A stretch of DNA of 64,000 nucleotides. Source: Actinoplanes derwentensis (lineage in GTDB: Bacteria > Actinomycetota > Actinomycetes > Mycobacteriales > Micromonosporaceae). Location: NCBI RefSeq assembly GCF_900104725.1, contig NZ_LT629758.1, positions 10,396,001 through 10,460,000 of the forward strand, read 5' to 3'. A program made the position numbers and the translations under genes. The notes under the pieces are model-generated. The model searched no databases, was not told the origin of the DNA, and saw nothing but the letters and a program-made list of their open reading frames with translations. This document shows positions 7,915 to 17,997 of this stretch, piece after piece (the stretch's first letter is position 1; every line of letters begins with the position of its first letter).

Positions 7915-8643
7915 TCAGTTCATCGCGGACTGCAGGGCCTCGTTGTAGAACGGCACGGTGGCGGGAACGGCGAGGCCCCCGGTCGACGGCGGGACGAACT
8001 TGTAGCCCACCTGACGGACGGTGCCGATCATCGTCTCGCAGCGGGGCCCGAGTTTGGCCCGCAGGCGGCGGACGTGCACGTCCACGGTGCGGGTGCCGCC
8101 GAAGTAGTCGTAACCCCAGACCTCGCGCAGCAACTGGTCCCGGCTGAACACCCGGCCGGGCTGCTGGGCCAGGAACTTCAGGAGCTCGAATTCCTTGTAC
8201 GTCAGTGCCAGCGACTCGCCGCGCAGCCTGGTCGTGTAACTGTGCGGGTCGATGGTCAGGTCGCCGATGTGGATCATCTGCTCCCCGGCGGCGCTCTCCA
8301 GACCACGCCGGCCCACCAGCATGCTCAGCCGGGCCGCGACCTCGGCCGGGCCGACAGTCGTCAGCACGAAGTCGTCGATGCACCAGTCGACACCGACGGC
8401 GGCCAGGCCCGCTTCGCGAACCAGCGCGATCAGCGGAGTGTTCAGGCCGCTCGCGCGCAGCGCCCGGCAGATCGCGCGGGCCTGGTTCAGCTGCCCGCTC
8501 GCGTCCACCAGGACCGCGCCCACCTGCGGATCCTTGGACGTCTCCGCCCAACGTTCCTGAGGTGCTACCTGAACGGCGTACGGCAGTAGGTCCAGTACCG
8601 GCAGCACATCGACGTGGCTGTCGGTCAGCAGGAGAAGATTCAT
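7915..8643 (-). CDS. glnR: OmpR-family transcriptional regulator GlnR
   Basis: A protein of 242 residues closely matching actinobacterial GlnR, the orphan global regulator of nitrogen assimilation. The N-terminal atypical receiver (1-115) keeps the VLVDA aspartate (about residue 47) but lacks the usual acidic pocket and has no partner kinase. The winged-helix DNA-binding domain (130-225) contains LTYKEFELLKFLAQQPGRVF, VWGYDYFGGTRTVDVHVRRLR and IGTVRQVGYKF, the signature of GlnR and its close OmpR/PhoB relatives. I took ATG 8643 (MNLLLLTDS), as in homologues, not the earlier ATG 8661. Known targets in relatives are glnA, amt and nir genes, none of which is in the window. The 232 bp upstream (8644-8875) carry its promoter; I see no clear GlnR box. 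Confidence 0.9.
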   Translation of the reverse strand: MNLLLLTDSHVDVLPVLDLLPYAVQVAPQERWAETSKDPQVGAVLVDASGQLNQARAICRALRASGLNTPLIALVREAGLAAVGVDWCIDDFVLTTVGPAEVAARLSMLVGRRGLESAAGEQMIHIGDLTIDPHSYTTRLRGESLALTYKEFELLKFLAQQPGRVFSRDQLLREVWGYDYFGGTRTVDVHVRRLRAKLGPRCETMIGTVRQVGYKFVPPSTGGLAVPATVPFYNEALQSAMN

Positions 8644-8875
8644 GACGTCCTTCCGTGGCATTCCGGACTACACGAATATCGTTCGAGGGCGATCCCGGCG
8701 CCTACGGTCGGTCCTGAGCTTGCCCGCAACGCTAACGGCGAACTGTTTCCACTGGATATCGCGCTGATTCCGCACCCGTCGGTGGACTGTGCGCACGACC
8801 ACACCCACGGGCCCCGGCGGAGACCGCCCAGCCGGTGTCAGTGCGCGTCGATCATCGGCGGGTAGGTTCGCCGGT

Positions 8876-9214
8876 ATGACGGTCGTCCGCTCGCTGCTGT
8901 TGTTCGTGCTGGCCGCGTTGGCCGAGATCGGCGGGGCGTGGCTGATCTGGCAGGGCTGGCGGGAGAACCGCGGCCTGTGGTGGATCGCCGCCGGGGTGGT
9001 GGCCCTGGGCGCCTACGGTTTCGTCGCCACGTTGCAGCCGGATCCGAACTTCGGCCGGATCCTGGCCGCCTACGGCGGTGTCTTCGTCGCCGGTTCACTC
9101 GCCTGGGCCATGGTGTTCGACAGGTTCCGGCCGGACCGGTGGGACCTCATCGGCGCCGCCATCTGCCTGATCGGCGTCGCCGTGATCATGTACGCCCCGC
9201 GCACCGCCCCCTGA
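8876..9214 (+). CDS. YnfA/UPF0060 family small membrane protein
   Basis: A protein of 112 residues with four membrane helices, typical of UPF0060/Ynf[61 protein letters not shown] and [20 protein letters not shown]. The family resembles SMR-type small multidrug transporters; its substrate is unsettled. ATG 8876 was chosen because the conserved family sequence starts there. The region between it and glnR is divergent. Confidence 0.9.
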   Translation: MTVVRSLLLFVLAALAEIGGAWLIWQGWRENRGLWWIAAGVVALGAYGFVATLQPDPNFGRILAAYGGVFVAGSLAWAMVFDRFRPDRWDLIGAAICLIGVAVIMYAPRTAP

Positions 9215-9224
9215 TCGAAGCCGG

Positions 9225-9420
9225 TCACACCTCGACGCGGGAACCCATGACGACCGTGCGGTGGCGGGGAAGCCCGAGGTGCTCCGCGGCGTCGGCGGTG
9301 ATGTGGGACGTGGCGATGAACAGGCGTTTCTGCCAGGCCGCCATGGTCGGGGCGGGGCCGCGGGCCAGTTCGATCTTCGACCGGAAGTACGAGGCCCGGT
9401 CCAGGTCGATCTCGCCCTCA
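9225..9420 (-). pseudogene. kup: 3' remnant of a Kup-type potassium uptake gene
   Basis: On the minus strand a frame ending at TGA 9227-9225 reads YFRSKIELARGPAPTM, AWQKRLFIATSHITADAAEH, then LPRHRTVVMGSRVEV and stop. This is the conserved C-terminus of KUP/HAK potassium permeases. Only about 65 of the usual ~640 residues remain. The homology fades at about 9420 and the preceding sequence has no Kup-like reading. The remnant is convergent with the YnfA-like gene and lies 1.7 kb from the kdp operon. Confidence 0.75.
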
Positions 9421-9526
9421 CTCGTCCGGTGAGACGGTCACCAGCCGATCCGGAGTTCGTGATCCTCAAGTGCCGGCGGGCCGGACCGATATGCGCAGAC
9501 GTCGTTCCGTCATCGGAGGAGGGTCT

Positions 9527-11056
9527 GTGCGAACTCGGAGGACGCCGCGAGCGCGGCACCGTCGTGCAGCCCGGAGTGTGTCACCGCTCTACCCGGCGTT
9601 CGGCCTGCTCTACCTGGCGGCGCTGATCCCGTCTGCGCTCAACCTCGTCACCAGTCTGTCCTGGTACGAGCAGGCCGCCGAGGCGGCCCGATTCGCCTTC
9701 GGTGTGTTCGGGCTGGCCGCCGCGGTTCGCGCGGCCCGGATGCCCTCGTTGCCCGCCCGGCTGCGGCAGGCATGGGGCGCGGTCGCCGCCTGCTTCGCCG
9801 CCCTCGTGGTCGCCATCCCGCTGCTGCTGTTCTTCGGCGGTAGCGGGAGGTCACGATGGGACGACGCTGTCCACGTCGTGTTCGTGGTGGCCCTGCTGAT
9901 CGCCCTGCAACGGTTCCCGCTGGCTCCGACGAACCGTCGCGACCGCCTCAAGGCGGCGATCGACGCGCTGACCGTGATGGCCGGCGGTTCGGTGGTCCTC
10001 TGGTACACCGCGATCGGCCCGCTGCTGGAACGCTCCGGCATGTCCGCCGACATCCTGATCAGCGCGGCCGTCTACCCGCTCGGTGACCTGGCCCTGCTGT
10101 TCAGCGCCGTCAAGGCCCTGCTGCGCGGTGCCGACGACTCGGCGCAGCGGCCCCTGCGGCTACTCACCGCCGGCACTCTCGTCCTGTTCACCGGCGACGC
10201 CGTGCGCGGCTACCTCAGCGGACACGACGGCACCGACATGCCGGCCTCCTGGCAGTTCGTCGCCTGGATCACCGCGGACGCGCTGCTGGCCGCCGCCGCC
10301 CTGACCCAGACCCGGACCGCGTTCACCGCGTCCACGCCGGCGGACGCGCGTCACACTCTCGGCGTCGGCCGGTATCTGCCGTTCGTCGCGGTCGCGGTGG
10401 CACAGGTGCTGATGCTGGCGCAGGCCTGGGCGGACGGCCGGTTCTTCCCCTGGGGTGGGCTGGCTATCGGCGGGGCGGCGCTCAGTGTGCTCGTCCTCTA
10501 CCGGCAGACCCTCGTGCAGCGGGAGAGCGACGAGCGGGCACTCACCGACGGGCTCACCGGCCTGGCCAACCGGACCGTGTTCCGGCGGACGTCGTCCCGG
10601 GCCCTGGCCCGTGGCCGGCGGATGGCGGTCCTGGTGATCGACATGAACGGGTTCAAGGAGATCAACGACACCCTCGGCCACAAAGCCGGCGATCAGGTCC
10701 TTGTCGAGTTCGCGGCGGTTCTGCGGCGTTGTGTGCCACCGCCCGGCCTGCCGGTGCGCCTGGGTGGCGACGAGTTCGCGGTCGTCCTGCCCGGCATTCG
10801 AGAGCCGGAGGAGGCGTACGAGGTGGCCGAGCGCCTGGCCTCCGCCCTGGGGACCGTCGACATCGACGGCTGCCAGGTCACCCTGGCCGCAAGTATCGGG
10901 GTGACCGTCGCCGAACCGGCCGAACTCACCCACGACGAGATCGTGCACCGCGCCGATCTGGCCATGTACCGGGCCAAGTCGCTGGGCCCGGAAACCAACT
11001 GGGCGATCTGGCAGGAATACCTGGAACCCTCCACCGACCTGGGGCTGGCCGCCTGA
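9527..11056 (+). CDS. membrane-bound GGDEF diguanylate cyclase
   Basis: A protein of about 509 residues. The N-terminal ~335 residues carry eight or nine membrane helices in a 7TM-like sensor module. The GGDEF domain spans about 345-495 with LTDGLTGLANR at its start, the DMNGFKEINDTLGHKAGD metal/nucleotide loop and an intact GGDEF at 413-417, so it should make cyclic di-GMP. The upstream I-site RxxD is absent (PPPG there), so product inhibition is unlikely. I chose GTG 9527 because GGAGGAGGG (9515-9523) precedes it; upstream ATG codons lack an RBS. It is monocistronic and ends at a strong hairpin. Confidence 0.88.
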   Translation: MRTRRTPRARHRRAARSVSPLYPAFGLLYLAALIPSALNLVTSLSWYEQAAEAARFAFGVFGLAAAVRAARMPSLPARLRQAWGAVAACFAALVVAIPLLLFFGGSGRSRWDDAVHVVFVVALLIALQRFPLAPTNRRDRLKAAIDALTVMAGGSVVLWYTAIGPLLERSGMSADILISAAVYPLGDLALLFSAVKALLRGADDSAQRPLRLLTAGTLVLFTGDAVRGYLSGHDGTDMPASWQFVAWITADALLAAAALTQTRTAFTASTPADARHTLGVGRYLPFVAVAVAQVLMLAQAWADGRFFPWGGLAIGGAALSVLVLYRQTLVQRESDERALTDGLTGLANRTVFRRTSSRALARGRRMAVLVIDMNGFKEINDTLGHKAGDQVLVEFAAVLRRCVPPPGLPVRLGGDEFAVVLPGIREPEEAYEVAERLASALGTVDIDGCQVTLAASIGVTVAEPAELTHDEIVHRADLAMYRAKSLGPETNWAIWQEYLEPSTDLGLAA

Positions 11057-11058
11057 AA

Positions 11059-11091
11059 GGCCGGCCCGGAGTCGAGGGCTCCGGGCCGGCC
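11059..11091. terminator. bidirectional terminator between the GGDEF gene and kdpC
   Basis: A perfect 13-bp inverted repeat (GGCCGGCCCGGAG / CTCCGGGCCGGCC) with a 7-nt loop lies between two convergent genes, three bases after the GGDEF stop and seven before the kdpC stop. Confidence 0.8.
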
Positions 11092-11097
11092 GGTTCG

Positions 11098-11928
11098 TCA
11101 TCGGCCGTCCAGCGCCAGATTCAGCTCCAGGACGTCGACGACGGGTTCACCCAGAAAACCCAGGACTCGATCACTGGTGTACGCCGAGATCAGGTCACGG
11201 ACCCGGGCTTCGTCGATGCCGCGTTCCCTGGCCACGCGGGGTGCCTGGAGCGCGGCGTAGGCGGGGCTGATGTGCGGGTCGAGGCCGCTGCCACTGGCGG
11301 CCACCGCGTCGGCGGGCACCGCGGGGTCGGCGGGCGCGTCCCCACGGATCGGGGTGATCACGCCGCCGAGGGCCCGGTAGTCCTCGCCCTCGCTCGCGGA
11401 TTCGACGCTGACGCCCTGGTAGGTGGCGACGAACGGGGTGCCGGTCTGGTTCACCGAGACCACCCGGGTGATCGGGCCGGTAAAACCGCCGGAGTGGAAG
11501 ACCGCCAGGACCGCGCCGACGCCGTCAGCCGTGCAGAACGGGCGGCTGCCGTCGACACCTTCGAGCTTGCCGACCGCGAGGCTGCGCGCGCAGACCCGGG
11601 TGAGCAGGCTCGGCGAGTCCGGTGTGTCGACGACACTCTCCGGGCCGAGGTTGGAGGCGCCGGTGGACGTGGGGTCGTACCCGTCGCCGGCTTGGGAGGG
11701 CCGGCTCTGGAAGTACTTCGGAACCGGGTTGCCGTCGGCGTCGGTGAACGACTGGCCGATCAGGGTGCTGCCGACGGTGACCATCGACCCGTCGGCCTTG
11801 CCGGCGAGGCCGGGGATCCGGCCGATGCCGACGAAGAGCAGCGGGTAGGCCAGGCCCAGGACGGCGGTCAGGACGAGTAGTGCACGGAGCGCGGCGAGGT
11901 GCTGGGCGAGCCAGGCGGGTTTTCGCAT
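11098..11928 (-). CDS. kdpC: KdpC subunit of the K+-transporting KdpFABC ATPase
   Basis: A protein of 276 residues with one N-terminal membrane helix (about 13-36, LLVLTAVLGLAYPLLFVGI) and an extracytoplasmic domain. Family marks include GSTLIGQSF, PKYFQSRPSQAGDGYDP, TSTGASNLGP, SGSGLDPHISPAYA, QAPRVARERG and a terminal LGEPVVDVLELNLALD. KdpC assists K+ binding and stabilises the complex. It is about 80 residues longer than E. coli KdpC; the extra block lies between NLGP and GSGLDP (roughly 85-210). ATG 11928 follows the kdpB stop by 5 bp. Confidence 0.95.
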   Translation of the reverse strand: MRKPAWLAQHLAALRALLVLTAVLGLAYPLLFVGIGRIPGLAGKADGSMVTVGSTLIGQSFTDADGNPVPKYFQSRPSQAGDGYDPTSTGASNLGPESVVDTPDSPSLLTRVCARSLAVGKLEGVDGSRPFCTADGVGAVLAVFHSGGFTGPITRVVSVNQTGTPFVATYQGVSVESASEGEDYRALGGVITPIRGDAPADPAVPADAVAASGSGLDPHISPAYAALQAPRVARERGIDEARVRDLISAYTSDRVLGFLGEPVVDVLELNLALDGR

Positions 11929-11933
11929 GATGA

Positions 11934-14039
11934 TCAGATCCCGGGGATGAGCTGGACGAGCAGGTCGATGAGCTTGATGCCGAGGAACGGCGCGAGCACG
12001 CCACCCAGGCCGTAGACCAGCAGGTTGCGGCGCAGCAGGGCGCTGGCCGACGACGGCCGGTACTGGACGCCGCGCAGGGCGAGCGGGATCAGGAAGACGA
12101 TCACGATGGCGTTGAAGACGACCGCGGACAGGATCGCCGAGCCGGGCGAGTGCAGCCGCATGATGTTGAGGGTGTCCAGGCCCGGATGGACCGCCGCGAA
12201 CATGGCCGGGATGATCGCGAAGTACTTGGCGATGTCGTTGGCGATGGAGAACGTGGTGAGCGCGCCCCGGGTGATCAGGAGCTGTTTGCCGATCTCGACG
12301 ATCTCGATCAGTTTGGTCGGGTCGGAGTCCAGGTCGACCATGTTGCCGGCCTCTTTGGCGGCCGACGTGCCGGTGTTCATGGCTACGCCGACGTCGGCCT
12401 GGGCGAGGGCGGGTGCGTCGTTCGTACCGTCGCCGGTCATCGCGACCAGCCGCCCGCCCTGCTGCTCCTTGCGGATGTAGGCGAGTTTGTCCTCCGGGGT
12501 CGCCTCGGCGAGGAAGTCGTCGACTCCGGCCTCGGCGGCGATCGCGGCGGCGGTCTTCGGGTTGTCGCCGGTGATCATGACGGTGCGGATGCCCATCCGG
12601 CGCATCTCGTCGAACCGGGTCCGCATACCTGGCTTGACCACGTCCTTGAGGTGGATCACCCCGAGAACGGAATCGTTCTCGGCCACCACGAGCGGGGTGC
12701 CGCCGGACTCGCTGATCGCGTCGACGATCTCGCCGACCTGCTCGGACGGGGTTCCGCCGTTGGCCCGGACCCACTTCAGCACGGCGGTGGCGGCGCCCTT
12801 GCGGATGTTCCGGTCGCCGATGTCGACGCCGCTCATCCGGGTCTGTGCGGTGAACGGAACGAAGGTCGCGCCGGCCGTCAGCCCCGGTTCACGGGCGCCG
12901 AGACCGTACTCGTTCTCGGCCAGCACCACGATCGACCGGCCCTCGGGTGTCTCGTCGGCGAGGCTGGAGAGCTGTGCGGCATCGGCCAGAGCCTGACGAT
13001 CAACCCCCTCGGCCGGTACGAATTCCGCAGCCTGCCGATCGCCCAGGGTGATCGTGCCGGTCTTGTCGAGCAGCAGGGTGTTGACGTCACCGGCGGCCTC
13101 GACCGCACGCCCGCTCATGGCGAGCACGTTGCGCTGGACCAGACGGTCCATGCCGGCGATGCCGATCGCCGAGAGCAGCGCCCCGATCGTGGTGGGGATC
13201 AGGCAGACCAGCAGCGACACCAGGACGATCCCGGTGACACCGTTGCCGTCGATCGCCGCGGTGTCCGGGGCCGCCGCCTGGAACGCCTTCGAGAAGATCG
13301 CCAGTGGCTGCAACGTCACCACGGCGAGCAGGAAGATGATGGTGAGCGCGGACAGCAGGATGTTGAGCGCGATCTCGTTCGGGGTCTTCTGCCGATTCGC
13401 GCCTTCGACCAGGGCGATCATCCGGTCGACGAAACTCTCACCGGGCTTCTGCGTTATCCGTACGACGATCCGGTCGGAAAGGACCTTGGTGCCGCCGGTG
13501 ACGGCCGACCGGTCGCCGCCGGACTCGCGGATCACCGGTGCGGACTCGCCGGTGATGGCCGACTCGTCGACGCTGGCGATGCCCTCGATGACGTCACCGT
13601 CGCCGGGGATCACCTGACCGGCCTCGACGATCACCAGGTCGCCCTGCTGGAGTTCCGGCGCGGGGATGTCCCGGCCGTCCTTCAGATGCGCGACGGTGTC
13701 CTGCTTCGCGGCCCGCAGCGCGGCGGCCTGAGCCTTGCCACGGCCTTCGGCGACCGCCTCGGCCAGGTTCGCGAAGATCACGGTCAGCCACAGCCAGATC
13801 GTGATCAGCCAGGCGAACAGGGTCGGCTCGACGATGCTCAGCACGGTGGTGAAGACCGCGCCGACTTCGACGATCAGCATCACCGGGTTGCGCCACATGA
13901 TCCGCGGGTCGAGTTTGCGCAGCGCGCCCGGCAGCGAGCGCCAGAGCTGGCCGGGGTCGAGCAGACCACCCCGGACCTTGGGAGCGGGTGGCGGCACCGG
14001 GCCGGTCTCGATCAGTTGTTCTTCGAGCAAGGTGGTCAT
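11934..14039 (-). CDS. kdpB: KdpB P-type ATPase subunit
   Basis: A protein of 701 residues, the catalytic subunit that couples ATP hydrolysis to K+ uptake. It has the TGES actuator motif (about 163-166), the phosphorylation site DKTGTIT with Asp about 325, [13 protein letters not shown] and [19 protein letters not shown] in the nucleotide/P domains, and seven membrane helices. The start is ATG 14039 (MTTLLEEQ); it overlaps the kdpA stop by 4 bp. The longer upstream extension of the reading frame is spurious. All catalytic residues I looked for are present. Confidence 0.97.
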   Translation of the reverse strand: MTTLLEEQLIETGPVPPPAPKVRGGLLDPGQLWRSLPGALRKLDPRIMWRNPVMLIVEVGAVFTTVLSIVEPTLFAWLITIWLWLTVIFANLAEAVAEGRGKAQAAALRAAKQDTVAHLKDGRDIPAPELQQGDLVIVEAGQVIPGDGDVIEGIASVDESAITGESAPVIRESGGDRSAVTGGTKVLSDRIVVRITQKPGESFVDRMIALVEGANRQKTPNEIALNILLSALTIIFLLAVVTLQPLAIFSKAFQAAAPDTAAIDGNGVTGIVLVSLLVCLIPTTIGALLSAIGIAGMDRLVQRNVLAMSGRAVEAAGDVNTLLLDKTGTITLGDRQAAEFVPAEGVDRQALADAAQLSSLADETPEGRSIVVLAENEYGLGAREPGLTAGATFVPFTAQTRMSGVDIGDRNIRKGAATAVLKWVRANGGTPSEQVGEIVDAISESGGTPLVVAENDSVLGVIHLKDVVKPGMRTRFDEMRRMGIRTVMITGDNPKTAAAIAAEAGVDDFLAEATPEDKLAYIRKEQQGGRLVAMTGDGTNDAPALAQADVGVAMNTGTSAAKEAGNMVDLDSDPTKLIEIVEIGKQLLITRGALTTFSIANDIAKYFAIIPAMFAAVHPGLDTLNIMRLHSPGSAILSAVVFNAIVIVFLIPLALRGVQYRPSSASALLRRNLLVYGLGGVLAPFLGIKLIDLLVQLIPGI

Positions 14040-15682
14040 GAGAGGCCCTCCGCGAGGGGTCCGAGAGCGAGAGCGGGGAAGAAGGTCAGGGCGACCAGCA
14101 CGACGGTGACGCCGACGACCATGCCGACGAACAGTGGCTGGTGGGTGGGGAGGGTGCCCTCGGTCTCCGGCGCCGGCTGCTGCTTGGCGAGCGAACCGGC
14201 CAGGGCCAGGACCAGGATCAGAGGGAGGAACCGGCCGAGCAGCATGGCCAGGCCGAGCGCGATGTCCCACCAGCCGGTGTTGACGGTGATGCCGGCGAAG
14301 GCGGAGCCGTTGTTGTTGGCGGCGCTGGTGAAGGCGTACAAGACCTCGGAGAGCCCGTGCGGGCCGACGTTGAGCGCCGTGCCGTTGTTGCCGGTCGCGA
14401 ACGCCGCCGCCGTACCGGAGAGAACGATGGCCGGGGTGACCAGGAAGTAGAGGGCCGCGAACTTGATCTCGCGGGCCCGGATCTTCTTACCGAGATATTC
14501 GGGGGTACGGCCGACCATCAGCCCCGCCACGAACACCGTGATGATCGCCAGGATCAGCATGCCGTAGAGGCCGGATCCGACACCGCCCGGCGCCACCTCC
14601 CCGAGCATCATGTTGACCAGCGGCATCATGCCGCCGAGCGCGGTGTACGAGTCATGGAACGAGTTGACCGCACCGGTCGACGTCAACGTGGTCGCCGCCG
14701 CGAACACGGCCGAGCCGGTGACCCCGAACCGGGTCTCCTTGCCCTCCATCGCGGCACCGACGGCCTCCGGGACGGTACCCGCGCCGTGGTTCTCGAAGCC
14801 GGCCGTCAGCGCGATGCTGCCGAGAGCGAGCACCGCCATCACGGCGACGATGGCGTAACCCTGCCGGTTCTGGCCGACCACCCGGCCGAAGACACGGGGC
14901 AGGCTGAACGGGATCAGGAAGATCAGGAAGATCTGCAGCCAGTTCGTCCACGCGGTCGGGTTCTCGAACGGGTGCGCCGAGTTGGCGTTGTAGAAGCCGC
15001 CACCGTTCGTACCCAGCTCCTTGATCGCCTCCTGGGAGGCCACCGGCCCGCCGGTGATGTGCTGGGCCGCGCCGGTCAACGTGGTGACGTCGCTGCCGCC
15101 GGACAGGTTCTGCACCACCCCGCCGACCATGAAGGCGAGCGTGGCCAGCACACAGATCGGCAGCAGGATGCGCAGGGTGATGCGGGTCAGGTCGACCCAG
15201 AAGTTGCCGAGCAGCGTGCTGTTACGGGCCGCGAAGCCGCGCATCAGGACCACTGCCACGGCGATGCCGACACTGGCCGAGACGAAGTTCTGCACCGACA
15301 GACCGGCCATCTGCACCAGGTGACCCATCGTGGATTCACCCGAGTACGCCTGCCAGTTCGTGTTGGTGACGAAGCTGACCGCGGTGTTCCAGGCGATGTG
15401 GTCGGTGACCGCCGGTAGTCCCAGCGACAGCCACAGCCGGTCCTGGACCCGCAGGAACAGGTACAGCGCGAGGATCGAGACGGCGGAGAACGCCAGCGCG
15501 GACCGGGCGTAGACACCCCAGCTCTGCTGGGCGGCCGGGTTCACCCCGACCAGGCGGTGGACGCCGCGTTCGATCACGTGGTGCCGGTCACCGGTGACCA
15601 CCCGGTACATGTAGTCGCCGAACGGCCGGTACACCGCGACGAGGGCGGCGACCAGCGACAGCACGAAAAGCCAGCCGGCCAT
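14036..15682 (-). CDS. kdpA: KdpA potassium-binding channel-like subunit
   Basis: A protein of 548 residues with about ten membrane helices and four P-loop-like selectivity repeats of the SKT superfamily, e.g. [33 protein letters not shown] and [12 protein letters not shown]. It forms the K+ entry path of KdpFABC in the membrane. ATG 15682 overlaps the kdpF stop (TGATGG) and its stop overlaps kdpB, so kdpF-A-B is tightly coupled. Confidence 0.97.
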   Translation of the reverse strand: MAGWLFVLSLVAALVAVYRPFGDYMYRVVTGDRHHVIERGVHRLVGVNPAAQQSWGVYARSALAFSAVSILALYLFLRVQDRLWLSLGLPAVTDHIAWNTAVSFVTNTNWQAYSGESTMGHLVQMAGLSVQNFVSASVGIAVAVVLMRGFAARNSTLLGNFWVDLTRITLRILLPICVLATLAFMVGGVVQNLSGGSDVTTLTGAAQHITGGPVASQEAIKELGTNGGGFYNANSAHPFENPTAWTNWLQIFLIFLIPFSLPRVFGRVVGQNRQGYAIVAVMAVLALGSIALTAGFENHGAGTVPEAVGAAMEGKETRFGVTGSAVFAAATTLTSTGAVNSFHDSYTALGGMMPLVNMMLGEVAPGGVGSGLYGMLILAIITVFVAGLMVGRTPEYLGKKIRAREIKFAALYFLVTPAIVLSGTAAAFATGNNGTALNVGPHGLSEVLYAFTSAANNNGSAFAGITVNTGWWDIALGLAMLLGRFLPLILVLALAGSLAKQQPAPETEGTLPTHQPLFVGMVVGVTVVLVALTFFPALALGPLAEGLS

Positions 15683-15771
15683 CAGAACTTCTCCGGAAAG
15701 AGCAGGGCGGCCACCAGGAAGGCGGCCAGGGCGACGGCCAGGATCAGGCCGATCAGGTTGACGGCGCTCAT
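15682..15771 (-). CDS. kdpF: KdpF small stabilising subunit
   Basis: A 29-residue hydrophobic peptide beginning [13 protein letters not shown] and ending in LLFPEKF, the diagnostic C-terminus of KdpF. It is a single membrane helix that stabilises the KdpABC complex. Its ATG (15771-15769) shares one base with the stop of the upstream micro-ORF and its TGA overlaps kdpA ATG. Confidence 0.92.
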   Translation of the reverse strand: MSAVNLIGLILAVALAAFLVAALLFPEKF

Positions 15772-15851
15772 CAGCGTTCGACCGCCCGGATCAGCACGGT
15801 CAGCGCTGCGAACAGCACCACCGTGAGCACGACGAATCCGAGATCAGCCAC
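15771..15851 (-). CDS. 26-codon membrane microprotein leading the kdp operon
   Basis: GTG 15851 with GGAG (15861-15858) 6 nt upstream opens a 26-residue peptide, [20 protein letters not shown] then IRAVER and TGA. It has one confident membrane helix and a charged tail. Its TGA overlaps the kdpF ATG by one base (TGATG), the usual termination-reinitiation arrangement. I know no named function. It may be a further accessory helix of the Kdp complex, or a leader that couples translation. Confidence 0.6.
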   Translation of the reverse strand: MADLGFVVLTVVLFAALTVLIRAVER

Positions 15852-15912
15852 GGGGGACTCCAAGGGCGAGGGGTTTTGCCTACGCCCCGAAGTGAAACGC
15901 ACGAAATGGCGG

Positions 15913-15999
15913 CCGACGCGTTTGTTGACGCGACTGCTACGGGCGCCGCAGGTTTTTTGACGCGTTTTTGACGCCATTTTTTTGACGCTTTATTAACGC
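15913..15999. promoter_or_regulatory. TTGACGC direct repeats in the kdp/permease divergent promoter
   Basis: TTGACGC occurs at 15925-15931, 15957-15963, 15968-15974 and 15982-15988, with variants CCGACGC at 15913-15919 and TTAACGC at 15993-15999. Successive starts in the main block are 11, 14 and 11 bp apart. Direct repeats at about 11 bp (one helical turn) are how OmpR/PhoB-family dimers such as KdpE bind. The block lies between the kdp leader ORF and the APC permease start and could serve both. No kdpDE genes are in the window. Confidence 0.6.
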
Positions 16000-16063
16000 C
16001 GCGGGACGGGCGTCGAAGGGGCCACGGTGACAGACTTCTCCTGAATATCGGGGAGGGCCCACC

Positions 16064-17956
16064 ATGACCACCACAACATTGCGCGGCTGGATGCTGAAAG
16101 GGGCTCCCCAGCAGGACACCGCTCCGGCCTCCTCGGCGGAGAAGCCGCACAGCTGGTGGAAGGTGATGTGCCTGACCGGCGTGGACTACTTCTCCACCCT
16201 CGGCTACCAGCCCGGCATCGCCGCTCTCGCCGCCGGTGTGCTGTCCCCGCTCGCCACCCTGGTCCTGGTGCTGGTGACCCTGCTCGGGGCGCTGCCGGTC
16301 TACCGGCGGGTGGCCGCCGACAGCCCGCACGGCGAGGGTTCGATCGCGATGCTGGTGCGGCTGCTGTCGTTCTGGAAGGGCAAACTGTTCGTCCTGGTCC
16401 TGCTCGGGTTCGCGGCCACCGACTTCATCATCACGATCACCCTGTCCGCCGCCGACGCGACCGCGCACATCGACGAGAACCCGTTCTGGCCGGACACCTG
16501 GCACGGCCAGGAGGTGCTGATCACGCTGATGCTGATCGCGGCGCTCGGCGCGGTGTTCCTGAAAGGCTTCACCGAGGCCATCGGCATCGCGGTCGTGCTG
16601 GTCGGCGTCTATCTCGGGCTCAACGTGATCGTGCTCGGCGACGCGTTGTGGCAGGTGTTCACCCATCCGACAGTGGTCACCGACTGGACGACCGCCCTCA
16701 CCACCTCACACGGCAGCCCGCTGGCGATGGTCGGCATCGCGCTGTTGGTCTTCCCGAAACTGGCGCTCGGGCTCTCCGGCTTCGAGACCGGCGTGGCCGT
16801 CATGCCGCACATCAAAGGCGACCTGCAAGCACGGATCCGGGGCGGGAAACGGCTACTCACCACCGCTGCGGTGATCATGAGCGTCTTCCTGGTCACCAGC
16901 AGTGTCGCCACCACCGTGCTGATCCCTGCCGCCGAGTTCCAGCCCGGCGGCGAGGCCAACGGGCGGGCCCTGGCCTACCTCGCCCACCAGAACCTGGGCA
17001 CCGTGTTCGGCAGCGTCTACGACATCTCGACCATCGCGATCCTCTGGTTCGCCGGGGCCTCCGCGATGGCCGGACTGCTCAACCTGGTGCCACGCTACCT
17101 GCCCAAATTCGGGATGGCACCGGCCTGGGCGCGGGCCGTCCGGCCGCTGGTCCTGGTCTTCACCGGCACCGCGTTCCTGATCACCTGGATCTTCGACGCC
17201 GACGTGGACGCCCAGGGCGGGGCGTACGCCACCGGGGTCCTGGTCCTGATCACCTCGGCCTCGGTGGCGGTGACCCTCTCCGCCCACCGCACCGGGCAGC
17301 GCGCCCGGACCTGGGGCTTCGGCGCGATCACCGCGGTCTTCGTCTACACCACCCTCGTCAACATCGGGGAACGCCCCGACGGCGTGAAGATCGCCGCCTG
17401 TTTCATTGCCGCGATCATCGCGGTGTCATTGCTCTCCCGTATCTTCCGGGCCTTCGAACTGCGTGTCACCCGCATCGACGCCGACCCGCTGGTCCATCAA
17501 TGGCTCGACGAGATCGGCAGCCGGCAGATCCGCCTGATCGCCAACGAACCCGAAGCTCGCGACACCCGCGAATACTCCGAGAAACTGGCGCAGATCATCG
17601 CCGACAACGACATGACCGATCAGCGGGACGTCCTTTTCGTCGAGGTGACCGTTGGCGACGCCTCAGACTTCGAAACCGATCTGCCGGTACGCGGGGAGTT
17701 GCTGCACCACCGCTACCGCGTCCTCACGCTGGAGAGTTCATCGGTGCCGAGTGCCCTGGCCGCGCTGACGCTGTGGATCCGGGACACCACCCACCGGCGC
17801 CCGCACATCTACTTCGAATGGACCGAGGGCAACCCGGTCACCAACTTCGCCCGCTACCTGATCTTCGGCCAGGGCGAGGTGGCCCCGGTGACCCGCGAGA
17901 TGATCCGCCAGGCCGAACCGGACCGCCGCCGCCGCCCCCACGTCCACGTCGGCTGA
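16064..17956 (+). CDS. APC-superfamily permease with a cytoplasmic C-terminal domain, divergent from kdp
   Basis: A protein of 630 residues. About twelve membrane helices (residues 30-470) start with [20 protein letters not shown], an APC-fold motif, and include [20 protein letters not shown] soluble ~160-residue tail follows ([38 protein letters not shown]). The overall plan (APC core plus soluble tail) resembles KimA-type potassium importers, but the sequence is not close enough to assign a substrate. Its position, sharing a promoter region with kdpFABC, suggests a link to K+ or osmotic homeostasis. RBS GGGGAGGG precedes ATG 16064. Confidence 0.75.
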   Translation: MTTTTLRGWMLKGAPQQDTAPASSAEKPHSWWKVMCLTGVDYFSTLGYQPGIAALAAGVLSPLATLVLVLVTLLGALPVYRRVAADSPHGEGSIAMLVRLLSFWKGKLFVLVLLGFAATDFIITITLSAADATAHIDENPFWPDTWHGQEVLITLMLIAALGAVFLKGFTEAIGIAVVLVGVYLGLNVIVLGDALWQVFTHPTVVTDWTTALTTSHGSPLAMVGIALLVFPKLALGLSGFETGVAVMPHIKGDLQARIRGGKRLLTTAAVIMSVFLVTSSVATTVLIPAAEFQPGGEANGRALAYLAHQNLGTVFGSVYDISTIAILWFAGASAMAGLLNLVPRYLPKFGMAPAWARAVRPLVLVFTGTAFLITWIFDADVDAQGGAYATGVLVLITSASVAVTLSAHRTGQRARTWGFGAITAVFVYTTLVNIGERPDGVKIAACFIAAIIAVSLLSRIFRAFELRVTRIDADPLVHQWLDEIGSRQIRLIANEPEARDTREYSEKLAQIIADNDMTDQRDVLFVEVTVGDASDFETDLPVRGELLHHRYRVLTLESSSVPSALAALTLWIRDTTHRRPHIYFEWTEGNPVTNFARYLIFGQGEVAPVTREMIRQAEPDRRRRPHVHVG

Positions 17957-17997
17957 CCCGGCCCGGCCGGGCTGCCGGTGGCCGGGATCGGTGCGCG

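Noticed and set aside
12150..14450. 766-codon plus-strand ORF opposite kdpB/kdpA
   Set aside because: It is the antisense of two unmistakable genes. Its Asp/Arg/His/Gly-rich translation is a typical GC-rich shadow without family resemblance.
15852..16063. ydaO-type c-di-AMP riboswitch before kdp or the APC permease
   Set aside because: The region is dominated by TTGACGC direct repeats and lacks the conserved ydaO core as far as I can read.
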